A stretch of 8,569 nt of DNA from Thermoplasmata archaeon. GTDB taxonomy: Archaea; Thermoplasmatota; Thermoplasmata; GCA-020350865. The stretch lies in the NCBI GenBank assembly GCA_020350865.1, contig CP070726.1, positions 1,670,402 through 1,678,970 on the forward strand, written 5' to 3'. A model generated the notes under the pieces. The model was not told the origin of the DNA and did no database searches. It saw only the letters and a list, made by a program, of their open reading frames with translations. Below are positions 1 to 7,093 of the stretch, one piece after another; positions within the stretch are counted from its first letter, which is position 1; each line of letters opens with the position of its first letter. The translations under genes were made by a program, and so were the position numbers.

Positions 1-3000
1 ACCATCAGCGCTCCGACCGCGGATGACATATACATAGTGGACACCCCGGGCTTTGGCGCGTCCGTCATTACTGACCAGGACATCAATGTGGGCAAGATCG
101 TCACAGGCTACGCGGCAGCGTACAATGACAGCATAGGTTACTACGGGGATGTGCTCGCGGATTGGAGTGTGGTCAACACGACCACGAACGCGTCCACGGC
201 CCCCATGGCAGGCTCCATCACCTCTACCTTCTACTCTGGATACTACGGAGGCACAGTGGACTGGACCGCCGATTTCGGTGGTGTTACGTATACGGTGACA
301 TTCACGGTTCCTGATCCTGGAGTGGACTACATACTGATAGTGGATAACCCGGATACAGGCGCCACAGAGATTCCAGGTGACTCCATGATTCCGCAAGACA
401 TTAATGTTGGATTGATTGTCACGGGATATGCTGCTGGCTTCAACGACACTATCGGTTATCTCTATGATGTATCGGCAGCATGGAGCGTGAATAACCAGGG
501 AGCCACCAATGCTTCAACTCCACCAGGGCCGGGCACATCGTCCACTTTCTACTCGGGCTATTACGGTGATATGGCAAACAATGCCATATGGACGGCAGAT
601 TTCGGGGGCATTACCGACACGGTCGAATTCAGGGTCAACCCACCGGAATTGAACTATATCAAAATCGTGGACACGCAAGACGCTGGTGAGACTGAAATTC
701 CTAACCAAACCGTTGCCCAAAGCACAAGTATAGATGCCTATGCTGCCGGCTTCAACTACACGATTGGATATTTCGGGGATGTGGATGTGACCTGGGTGGT
801 GGACAACTTCGACGGTGCCAACGCTGGGAGGAATCCGACAACTGGTAATTACACCGAGTTCAATTCGGGCCCGTTCTCAGGCAATGCCACACTCACGGCG
901 GTTTACGGTCCGGGGATCGACGATACAGTGGACTTCGAGATTTCACCTTGGACAGTGGATTACATCCAGATAGTGGATACAGAGAATACGGGAGCAACCG
1001 TGGTACCCGATCAAACGGACGTTGAAGTGGGCTACACAATGACAGGTTATGCCGCTGCGTTCAGTAACAGTAAACCGGGTTACATATACGATGTGGACGT
1101 GGACTGGATTGTGATTAATGCCGGTTCCTCTGCATTTACGTTTCCGACATCAGGCTTGAATTCGGAATTCAACTCAAGCAAGGACGGCGGTGACGCACAA
1201 TGGCTGGCCGCCTACTACTATAACGGCCAGTGGTACAACGACACTGCGAACTTCACGGTCACCGCGCCGGAGGTGGACGATATTTACATTGTGGACACCC
1301 CGGGCACCGGTGGCAGCGTGATATCAGACCAGAGCATCCAAGTGGGACAGGAGATCAGGGGCTACGCCGCGGCCTTCAACGACTCTGTGGGATACATTGG
1401 CGATATCGATGTGGACTGGGATGTCACCCCCAGCGGCGGCTCCAACGCTTCGACCTTCCCCTTAACAAGTTCCGACTGGTCTGATTTCTATTCTGGCTTC
1501 TTCGGCGGTTCTGCGGATTGGGAGGCCAGTGACGGTGTGCACACCTATACCGTCACATTCACCATACCCGAACCCAGCGTGGACTCCATTCTCATCGTCG
1601 ATTCACCCGGGACAGGTGAATTCGAGATACCTTACCAGGATATAGGGGTCGGCCTCTATGTAACGGGCTATGCCGCGGCCTTCAACAGCGTCATAGGCTA
1701 TTTCATGAATGTCGAGGTGTCGTGGTCGCCCGGAGCCAGCGGCGGTGCCAACGCCACCACGAGCCCCATGTCAGGCTCCAATACATCCACCTTCTTCTCA
1801 GGGTACAACGGAGGCGCGGCCACATGGACTGCCACATATGCACCCGGTGTGACGGATGATGTTGTCTTCACCATACTGGACCCCGTGGTCAACTACATCC
1901 TTATTGTGGAAGCCCAGAACACCGGGACACCGGCGATGCCGAACCAGGCCGTGGATGTGGGCTTCACCATCGACGGTTATGCGGCCTCGTTCAACTACAC
2001 CATAGGCTACCTGGGCGATGTCTCGGCGGACTGGGACGTGGACCTCGGCTCTGCCTCCACCAACCCGGATACAGGCATCACCTCCGAATTCAGTGCAGGC
2101 ATTGCAGGCGGCACGGCCACCTGGACCGCCACATACGCACCGGGTGTGACGGATGATGTTGTTTTCACCGTCAATGACCCCACAGTGGATTCCATCATGA
2201 TAGTTGATATGCCTGACACGGGTGACACTGCAGAGATAACAGATATGACGGTGGGTGTGGGGGTCCTGATTACGGGCTACGCGGCCTCCTTCAACACCAC
2301 GGCAGGCTACCTCGGCGATATACAGGTAGACTGGTCCGTAACACCTGCGGGGACCGAAGAAAACGCCTCCACCAGTCCCGCAACAGACAGTGACACATCG
2401 GACTTCTACTCAGGCTTTTACGGAGGCACTGTCACATGGGAAGCCGAGGACGATGACGGGCACACCGATACGGTGACAATTACCATTTCTCCACCTGAAA
2501 CCGATTATGTGAGAATCCATGATGCTCCGGGCGGCACAGGAAACTATGTAGCTAGCGGAACCTATATCGTGGGTGGAACCGACCTATTCTACTTTGTCGC
2601 ATTCAACTCAACAACCGGGTTCCTGGGCGATATCACGGCCATTTGGAGCATTACCCCAACCTCAGGAGTGGGATCGATTACACCCACCGGTCACGAGACG
2701 AACTTCACGGCCGACCAGGTTTCTGCAGACTCGACCTGCACTATTACTGCCCAAGATCCTGCAACAACAATAAGCAACACCACCGGACCCTTGACCGTGC
2801 TCATGCCCAGGATCGACGAGATCAGGATAATGGACGCCGCAGGCAACGCGGGCTCCATTGTGGGAGACAGGACCTACGGTGCACACGATACGGACGACAC
2901 CTTCTATGCCGCAGGGTTCAATACCACGGTGGGCGTCTGGATACAGGATGTGAGTGCGAGCTGGTCAAGTGACGACACAGATGTGGGAACGGTTGACCCG

Positions 3001-4287
3001 GAAACAGGTACCTCCACGGCCTTCGAGGCCCAGGATGTCACTGCAGACGATTCGTGCGTCGTCACCGCCACATATCAGGGGATATCCGCAACCACGGGCA
3101 GCCTCACCGTTCTGGCCCCCACAGTGGACTCCATCTCACTCAGGGACACTGCGGGAGGTGCGGGAAGCGAGGTCACCGCCCTCACCATCGAGAAGGGCGA
3201 TTCCGAAACAGTGCACGCTGCGGGCTACAATGCAACATCGGGATTCGTGATGGATGTGGAGGCAACCTGGTCCACGGATATCGGCACTGCCACGACACCA
3301 GGCACTTCGACCACACTGTCCACCACAGCCAGAGGTTCGGGCACGCTCACAGCCACCTACAGCAGCCTGACGGACACGGCAACCGTGACCGTGGTTGACA
3401 CGACACCGCCCACAGCACCGGGCCCCCCCACAGTCAAGGCGGAGGACGGCAAGGTGAGGGTGGACCTGCCCGCAGACCCCCCTGCTGATGTGGCAAGATA
3501 TGTCGTGGAGAAATACAACGAGGAAACCGGCCAGTGGGAAGAGGTTGCCAATGTCACCAGCGGCACGCCATCCTTCACCGATGAGGATGTGAAGGCTGGC
3601 GAGGAGTACCAGTACAGGGTCAAGGCAATAGACGACGCGGGCAATCCGTCCAACCCGTCACCTGCAACGACCGTCAAGGTGCCAGAGGATGAGGAGGACA
3701 TGTGGTGGTTGTGGTTGCTCCTCATCATAATCATCATCATTGTTCTCCTGCTGATCTTCCTGCTGACCCGAAAGAAGAAGGAGGAGGAAGAGGAGATACC
3801 GGCAGAGGCAGCACCGCCCGAGGAGATGCCGCTCGAGGAGATGCCCGAAGAGGAGGTGCCAATGGAGGAAGAAATGCCGGAGGAGGAGGTCCCGTTCGAG
3901 GAGGGCGCACCCGAAGAGGCAGCACCCGAGGAGGGAGCAGTCGAGGGGGCCGAACTCGAAGGGGCCGCACCCGCTGTTACCGGAGTGGCTCCACCACCTC
4001 CGCCGGCAGGAGCCGAAGAGGAGGCAGCACCCGAAACAATGAAGTGCCCGAGCTGCGGCGGTGAAATGGAGTACATCGAGGACTACGACCAGCACTACTG
4101 CTACAACTGCGGCAAGTACGACAGCGAGTTCGATGAGGACGAGGGCGGCGAGGACCTCGCGGATGAGGATGCCGAAAAACAGCTCGAGGAGCTGGTAGAA
4201 GAGGACGAAGCTGAGGAGGGTGTGGAGTTCGAGGAGCAGGCGCCCCAAGAGGAGCAGAGGCCGGCTCCACCACCACCTCCCGAATAG
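1..4287 (+). CDS. Giant repeat-containing cell-surface protein with FnIII domain, membrane anchor and cytoplasmic zinc ribbon (5' partial)
   Basis: The reading frame is open from base 1 and already inside a repeat, so the true start lies upstream; the GTG at 37 is only the Val of an IVD motif. The visible 1428 residues contain eleven Ig-like repeats (residues 7-1135), one fibronectin type III domain (1136-1227), a 21-residue Trp/Leu/Ile membrane helix (1235-1255), a basic stop-transfer TRKKK, then an acidic Pro-rich tail with a zinc ribbon (Cys 1349, 1352, 1367, 1370). About two dozen N-x-S/T sequons lie in the ectodomain. The repeats recall bacterial Ig-like (Big) domains in their closing pattern (ATWTATYxxGVTDTVxFTV), but the exact family is not identified. 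The inferred role is a glycosylated stalk, adhesin or envelope component with an intracellular interaction tail. No enzymatic motif is visible. The next gene has the same topology. Confidence 0.93.
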   Translation, partial: TISAPTADDIYIVDTPGFGASVITDQDINVGKIVTGYAAAYNDSIGYYGDVLADWSVVNTTTNASTAPMAGSITSTFYSGYYGGTVDWTADFGGVTYTVTFTVPDPGVDYILIVDNPDTGATEIPGDSMIPQDINVGLIVTGYAAGFNDTIGYLYDVSAAWSVNNQGATNASTPPGPGTSSTFYSGYYGDMANNAIWTADFGGITDTVEFRVNPPELNYIKIVDTQDAGETEIPNQTVAQSTSIDAYAAGFNYTIGYFGDVDVTWVVDNFDGANAGRNPTTGNYTEFNSGPFSGNATLTAVYGPGIDDTVDFEISPWTVDYIQIVDTENTGATVVPDQTDVEVGYTMTGYAAAFSNSKPGYIYDVDVDWIVINAGSSAFTFPTSGLNSEFNSSKDGGDAQWLAAYYYNGQWYNDTANFTVTAPEVDDIYIVDTPGTGGSVISDQSIQVGQEIRGYAAAFNDSVGYIGDIDVDWDVTPSGGSNASTFPLTSSDWSDFYSGFFGGSADWEASDGVHTYTVTFTIPEPSVDSILIVDSPGTGEFEIPYQDIGVGLYVTGYAAAFNSVIGYFMNVEVSWSPGASGGANATTSPMSGSNTSTFFSGYNGGAATWTATYAPGVTDDVVFTILDPVVNYILIVEAQNTGTPAMPNQAVDVGFTIDGYAASFNYTIGYLGDVSADWDVDLGSASTNPDTGITSEFSAGIAGGTATWTATYAPGVTDDVVFTVNDPTVDSIMIVDMPDTGDTAEITDMTVGVGVLITGYAASFNTTAGYLGDIQVDWSVTPAGTEENASTSPATDSDTSDFYSGFYGGTVTWEAEDDDGHTDTVTITISPPETDYVRIHDAPGGTGNYVASGTYIVGGTDLFYFVAFNSTTGFLGDITAIWSITPTSGVGSITPTGHETNFTADQVSADSTCTITAQDPATTISNTTGPLTVLMPRIDEIRIMDAAGNAGSIVGDRTYGAHDTDDTFYAAGFNTTVGVWIQDVSASWSSDDTDVGTVDPETGTSTAFEAQDVTADDSCVVTATYQGISATTGSLTVLAPTVDSISLRDTAGGAGSEVTALTIEKGDSETVHAAGYNATSGFVMDVEATWSTDIGTATTPGTSTTLSTTARGSGTLTATYSSLTDTATVTVVDTTPPTAPGPPTVKAEDGKVRVDLPADPPADVARYVVEKYNEETGQWEEVANVTSGTPSFTDEDVKAGEEYQYRVKAIDDAGNPSNPSPATTVKVPEDEEDMWWLWLLLIIIIIIVLLLIFLLTRKKKEEEEEIPAEAAPPEEMPLEEMPEEEVPMEEEMPEEEVPFEEGAPEEAAPEEGAVEGAELEGAAPAVTGVAPPPPPAGAEEEAAPETMKCPSCGGEMEYIEDYDQHYCYNCGKYDSEFDEDEGGEDLADEDAEKQLEELVEEDEAEEGVEFEEQAPQEEQRPAPPPPPE
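19..3405 (+). repeat. Array of eleven tandem ~100-residue Ig-like domain repeats
   Basis: Each unit opens with a VDxIxIVDxPxTG-like strand, has a central GYAAxFNxTxGYxGDV motif followed by a Trp, and closes with a WTA...DTVxFTV strand. Units start at 19, 322, 649, 955, 1273, 1579, 1888, 2185, 2500, 2812 and 3124, with lengths from 282 to 327 bases. Units 1-8 form one subfamily. Units 9-11 diverge: they carry DAxGxAG after the first strand, and units 9 and 10 end in LTVLxP. Units 1/5, 2/6 and 3/7 resemble each other more than their neighbours do. The fold is inferred from the alternating strand pattern. Confidence 0.92.
3406..3681 (+). other. Fibronectin type III domain of the surface protein
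   Basis: About 92 residues begin with PPTAPGPPTV and contain DVARYVVEKY, a central Trp (GQWEEV), FTDEDVKAGEEYQYRV and AIDDAGNPSNPS. These are the usual FnIII landmarks: the Y-x-V strand, the D-x-x-V-x-x-G-x-x-Y-x-Y-R-V core and the DxxGNxS loop. It is the only domain of this kind in the window and sits just outside the membrane helix, where it probably acts as a membrane-proximal spacer. Confidence 0.85.
3703..4284 (+). other. Membrane helix and acidic cytoplasmic tail
   Basis: Twenty-one uninterrupted hydrophobic residues (3703-3765) are followed by TRKKK, a basic stop-transfer that predicts the C-terminus inside the cell. The tail of roughly 170 residues is dominated by Glu, Pro and Ala, with imperfect five- to seven-residue units such as PEEEVPMEEEM and PEEAAPEEGA, two polyproline runs (VAPPPPPAG and the extreme C-terminus APPPPPPE), and a zinc ribbon between them. 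The composition predicts disorder and a strong negative charge. Confidence 0.85.
4039..4119 (+). other. Zinc ribbon in the cytoplasmic tail (CPSC-x14-CYNC)
   Basis: The coding sequence reads CPSCGGEMEYIEDYDQHYCY and then NCGKY. Two CxxC knuckles (Cys at 4045, 4054, 4099 and 4108) are 14 residues apart and the second is followed by Gly-Lys-Tyr. This matches short rubredoxin-like zinc ribbons of the type found at the ends of many archaeal proteins. Its position after the membrane helix places it in the cytoplasm. Confidence 0.88.
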
Positions 4288-4323
4288 TCACGGTCTCGAA
4301 ATCGAACCTTGAAACAGGGGAGA

Positions 4324-4339
4324 TAAAAAACTATATAAC
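4324..4339 (+). promoter_or_regulatory. Archaeal promoter (BRE plus TATA box) of the second surface gene
   Basis: ATAAAAAAC followed by CTATATAAC resembles a purine-rich BRE next to a TATA box. A start site about 25 bases downstream of the box would fall near 4360-4363, giving a leader of roughly 15 bases before the ATG at 4377. This is a pattern call, not a measured start. Confidence 0.6.
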
Positions 4340-4345
4340 TCCCTT

Positions 4346-4363
4346 ATTCTTTTTCTTTTTTTT
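4346..4363 (+). terminator. T-rich tract, probable archaeal terminator of the giant surface gene
   Basis: A run of almost only T with single C interruptions (TTATTCTTTTTCTTTTTTTT region, ending at 4363) lies about 60 bases after the stop codon at 4285-4287. Archaeal RNA polymerase terminates at oligo-T tracts without needing a hairpin. The tract also lies between the TATA-like box and the start of the next gene, so it would overlap that gene's initiation region. Confidence 0.55.
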
Positions 4364-4373
4364 GTGATGTGAT
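4364..4373 (+). promoter_or_regulatory. Tandem GTGAT ribosome binding site before the ATG at 4377
   Basis: The sequence GTGATGTGAT holds two copies of GTGAT, the 3' half of the archaeal Shine-Dalgarno consensus GGAGGTGAT. They end 8 and 3 bases before the ATG. The first copy has the better spacing and supports 4377 as the start. Confidence 0.5.
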
Positions 4374-4376
4374 TCA

Positions 4377-5357
4377 ATGGATAGGCTGCTGATATATCGG
4401 GTTGTTAGGGGCAAACATCATCAGGGCATTTTATCCATCCTTTTCTTGATAATACTTTTGATTTTTCCCAAGGCAGTAGCCGGTACACCCGAGCTGAAGG
4501 TGGCTGGAGTGGATAGGGCCCCTGGGATCATCTACATGGGCCTGGCTCATGAGGACGAGCTGACAGATATCCCCATGCTGTACATTACGCTGCGTACCTT
4601 TCATCCTGATGGCGTCACTGTCACCTCCATGGTGTTTCATATGAGCGGACTGGCTCCGGATTCTGCAGTGGATGCGCTCCATCTGTACAACGACTCGGAC
4701 GGCGACGGGAATCTTATCAAAGGCGTGGACGAGCATATCGGAAGCTCACAGTTCACCCTTGGTCTGGCGGACTTTACCGTTTCCCTGAGGATCACTTCCG
4801 AGCAGCCGGCCTTGCTTTTCGTGGTCATGAACGTATCAGCGGATGCAAAAGACGGTCTGACAGTGGGCCTGGATATCCCACACAGCGGGTTCATCACAAC
4901 AGCCGGGAATGCAATAATAAAATTTACCCGGACCGTGGCCTCGAAAAAGGCAGTTTTAACGCTTGATAATGACGGCGACCTGAGCCCCGACGCAAAAGAC
5001 CCTGACGACGACAATGACGGGTACACAGACCTCTTGGAGACGAGGTGCCAAACAGATTCTCTGGATGCAGCCTCCGTCCCTGAAGACCATGACGGGGATT
5101 ATGTCCCAGATGCCATGGATGCGGACGACGACAACGACGGCACACCCGATATACACGATGATTTTCCTTTGGATTCGAAAAGACAAAGGGATTACACCCC
5201 TATTTACATCTACGCCGTGCTCGCCGCTGTGCTCATCGTGGTTATGGTCGTCTTGGGAAGGCCCCGTAAACTAAAGAAAGTGAAGGTCCCCGAACAAGAA
5301 GGCGAGGATGAATTCAGTGACGAGATGCTAGATGAGCTGCTTGATGGGGACTTCTAA
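4377..5357 (+). CDS. Membrane-anchored surface protein with Ca2+-binding Asp-rich (TSP3-like) loops
   Basis: The 326-residue protein has a basic N-terminus, a hydrophobic core (residues 18-30) and an AVA-G signal peptidase site near residue 35. Residues 45-190 form a beta-rich domain with the pattern LHLYNDSDGDG...GVDEHIGSSQF...LLFVVMNVSADAKDG. I associate this with a beta-sandwich seen in secreted proteins, where a DxDGDG loop binds Ca2+. Two thrombospondin type 3-like blocks follow (197-218 and 237-266, with DNDGD, DDDNDG and DHDGD). A membrane helix spans 273-294, then a basic stretch (RPRKLKKVK) and an acidic end. The predicted topology is outside-in, as in the preceding giant protein, which suggests a paired envelope role. 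It has its own promoter and ribosome binding site. The function is unknown; Ca2+ binding is inferred from the motifs. The single Cys in the TSP3 linker (residue 224) is unpaired. Confidence 0.9.
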   Translation: MDRLLIYRVVRGKHHQGILSILFLIILLIFPKAVAGTPELKVAGVDRAPGIIYMGLAHEDELTDIPMLYITLRTFHPDGVTVTSMVFHMSGLAPDSAVDALHLYNDSDGDGNLIKGVDEHIGSSQFTLGLADFTVSLRITSEQPALLFVVMNVSADAKDGLTVGLDIPHSGFITTAGNAIIKFTRTVASKKAVLTLDNDGDLSPDAKDPDDDNDGYTDLLETRCQTDSLDAASVPEDHDGDYVPDAMDADDDNDGTPDIHDDFPLDSKRQRDYTPIYIYAVLAAVLIVVMVVLGRPRKLKKVKVPEQEGEDEFSDEMLDELLDGDF

Positions 5358-6115
5358 GAGATTACCTCCCTTTCAAACACCTTGGTTGCCAGAAAGTAGA
5401 GCAGCATGGATGACAAGAAGATAACCAGAAGCTCCAAACCTATGTTCGTATCCCCGAAGAGGAAGAGCTTCCTCATGCCGTCTATCATCATGGTGACCGG
5501 GGAGAGCTTTACCAAGTTTGCGATATCGGAAGGGAACATGTTAATATCGAAGAATATGCCCCCGATGAACGTGGGGGGTAAAATGACGATGTTGCCAATG
5601 GTCCCCAGGTGGTATCCGCGCTTGAGGATCACGCCCAGCATGAGGCCAATGGCTGCGAAGAAGAGGCCCGAGACGAAGAGGATCAGAGGCGAGAGCAGGA
5701 CTGGCCAGGGGTGTTTGTACCCCATGACTATGAGGAGGATGATGATTATTATTATGCCGTTTATCATGCTCTTTATGGTGCCTGCCAGAATCTTGCCCAT
5801 GACCACCTCCCCAGCGCTGATGGGGCAGGTGATGACCCCTTCGAAGGAGCCCTGGTACTCCTTCTCGAAAAGCATGATAAAACCCGTGTTGAAGAAGGCG
5901 GTTGTAACAACGCTAATGATGATAATACCGGGGGCAATGAAGTGCATGTACCTGATGGTCTCGCCCCTCAGGGTCATTGTAACGTCGCTTCCTATGCCTA
6001 TGTCCATGGTCCATACCAGAAGGAAGGGGAAGAGTATGACGTAGGTCAGCTCTGTGTAGTATGTCTTGAAGTAGACATAGAGCTCCTTTTCAACCAGCCT
6101 TAGTGCAGGATTCAA
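5354..6115 (-). CDS. ABC-2 type transporter permease (DrrB/NodJ-like)
   Basis: A 253-residue membrane protein of typical ABC-2 permease length with about six helices (roughly residues 22-40, 57-80, 103-133, 138-164, 170-190 and 226-246). After helix 2 comes FEKEYQGSFEGVITCPIS...GK, matching the family's E-x-G-T/S-x-E...P-x-S...GK coupling segment. Near the end GGIFFDINMFP...LSPVTMMIDGMR matches the usual G-x-F-F...P...SP...D-x-x-R motif. It should form the membrane channel of an exporter, with the ATPase encoded just upstream. The substrate cannot be told from the sequence; related pairs export drugs, polysaccharides or lipids. The start is TTG at 6115, chosen because GAGGGTGAT lies five bases upstream and no ATG fits before residue 37. 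The stop overlaps the stop of the convergent surface gene. Confidence 0.93.
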   Translation of the reverse strand: MNPALRLVEKELYVYFKTYYTELTYVILFPFLLVWTMDIGIGSDVTMTLRGETIRYMHFIAPGIIIISVVTTAFFNTGFIMLFEKEYQGSFEGVITCPISAGEVVMGKILAGTIKSMINGIIIIIILLIVMGYKHPWPVLLSPLILFVSGLFFAAIGLMLGVILKRGYHLGTIGNIVILPPTFIGGIFFDINMFPSDIANLVKLSPVTMMIDGMRKLFLFGDTNIGLELLVIFLSSMLLYFLATKVFEREVIS

Positions 6116-6120
6116 GTGTT

Positions 6121-6129
6121 ATCACCCTC
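6121..6129 (-). promoter_or_regulatory. Strong Shine-Dalgarno for the permease, overlapping the ATPase stop codon
   Basis: On the minus strand GAGGGTGAT is followed by the five-base spacer AACAC and then TTG. It matches the archaeal GGAGGTGAT consensus at eight of nine positions. The TGA within it (6124-6122) is the stop codon of the ATPase gene. It justifies the TTG start and implies translational coupling. Confidence 0.8.
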
Positions 6130-7093
6130 TCAGCTCTTTGCCCGTCAGGTGGAGGAACACATCCTCCAGCGTGGGTTCGTGGAAGTCAACCGAAACTATG
6201 CTCTCCCCGAAATTGGCCATGAGATACGAGACAGCCTCCTTTTTTTCGGTCGTTACGATGCGCAGGGTATCGGAAGCCGCATCGAACTCCTGGATGAACT
6301 CCTGGCTCTCCAGTACTTTTGGGTCAATTGTGCCGTCATGGGCCACCTCGATCACCGCCTCTCCCTTCAGCATCTTCTTCAGTCCCCTGGGCGTGTCAAG
6401 GGCTATGATCCTACCCTGGTCGATAATGCCTATTCTACCACACAGGAGCTCTGCCTCCTCCATGTAATGGGTTGTCAGTATCATTGTTATGCCCTTCTTG
6501 CTGAGGGCTTGAATGCGCTCCCACAGGGCCCTTTTGGATTGGGGGTCAAGGCCGGTTGTGGGCTCGTCCAAAAACAGCACTTCAGGCTCGTGAACAAGTG
6601 CCTTGGCTATGGTCATGCGTCTCTTCATGCCACCGGAAAGAGTAATGGGGTCGGAATCTTGCTTATCCGACATGCCCACAAGAGAAAGGGCGCTGTCAAT
6701 GGTCTTCTCATACCTGCTCTTCTTCATGCTGTGCAGTTTGGCATGGTAAACGAGGTTCCCTCTCACCGAGAGCTCCCTGTCCAGCACGTTGGTCTGCGGC
6801 ACCACACCCACTATTCTCCTCACACTCACGGAGTCCCCAACTATGTCCAAACCCGCAACCGACGCACCGCCGCTCGTGGGCCTTGCCAGGCCGGATAGCA
6901 TGCGTATTATGGTGGTCTTTCCCGCACCGTTGGGGCCTAAAAGGCCGAAGATCTCCCCTTTGTATATCTCCAAATCCACCTGGCAGACGGCCTTGACCTC
7001 ACCGAAATGCTTTGTCAATTTGTCCATTTTAATGACAACGGGCGGCATGGAGGGGTGTAATAGAAATCCTTCTATGTGAAGGTTTTGGGCCAT
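6122..7093 (-). CDS. ABC transporter ATP-binding protein (DrrA-type exporter ATPase)
   Basis: All ABC ATPase motifs are intact: Walker A GPNGAGKTT (residues 53-61), Q-loop Gln100, signature LSGGMKRR (152-159), Walker B VLFLDEP (172-178) with Glu177, D-loop GLD and H-loop His209. The roughly 100-residue C-terminal extension ending EPTLEDVFLHLTGKELRG is characteristic of the DrrA/daunorubicin-resistance-type exporter ATPases. It should hydrolyse ATP at the cytoplasmic face to drive the ABC-2 permease encoded immediately downstream. The ATG at 7093 directly follows the TAG of the antiporter gene (TAGATG) and has no visible Shine-Dalgarno, so translation probably re-initiates. An alternative start is ATG 7048, since the first 15 residues precede the conserved region and are not typical of the family. 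Confidence 0.95.
   Translation of the reverse strand: MAQNLHIEGFLLHPSMPPVVIKMDKLTKHFGEVKAVCQVDLEIYKGEIFGLLGPNGAGKTTIIRMLSGLARPTSGGASVAGLDIVGDSVSVRRIVGVVPQTNVLDRELSVRGNLVYHAKLHSMKKSRYEKTIDSALSLVGMSDKQDSDPITLSGGMKRRMTIAKALVHEPEVLFLDEPTTGLDPQSKRALWERIQALSKKGITMILTTHYMEEAELLCGRIGIIDQGRIIALDTPRGLKKMLKGEAVIEVAHDGTIDPKVLESQEFIQEFDAASDTLRIVTTEKKEAVSYLMANFGESIVSVDFHEPTLEDVFLHLTGKELRG

Noticed and set aside
37..39. GTG at 37 as the start of the giant surface gene
   Set aside because: It encodes the Val in an IVD repeat motif; the frame is open through base 1 with repeat sequence and there is no signal peptide, so the start is outside the window.
3781..4035. GA-rich low-complexity stretch as a possible CRISPR or DNA repeat array
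   Set aside because: The repetition comes from Glu/Pro codons in a continuous reading frame; units are irregular and have no spacers.
3357..4248. Long minus-strand ORFs (up to 239 codons) opposite the 3' part of the giant gene
   Set aside because: They are low-complexity Ser- or Leu-rich mirror images of the repeat, FnIII and Glu/Pro coding sequence. The plus frame has intact domains, and the antisense products show none.
5406..6103. Plus-strand ORFs over the permease
   Set aside because: They lie opposite a clear ABC-2 permease and encode Met/Arg-rich or acidic sequences without domain patterns; they are shadows.
6116..6898. 260-codon plus-strand ORF over the ATPase
   Set aside because: The minus strand carries every ABC ATPase motif in order; the plus translation has no recognisable motif.
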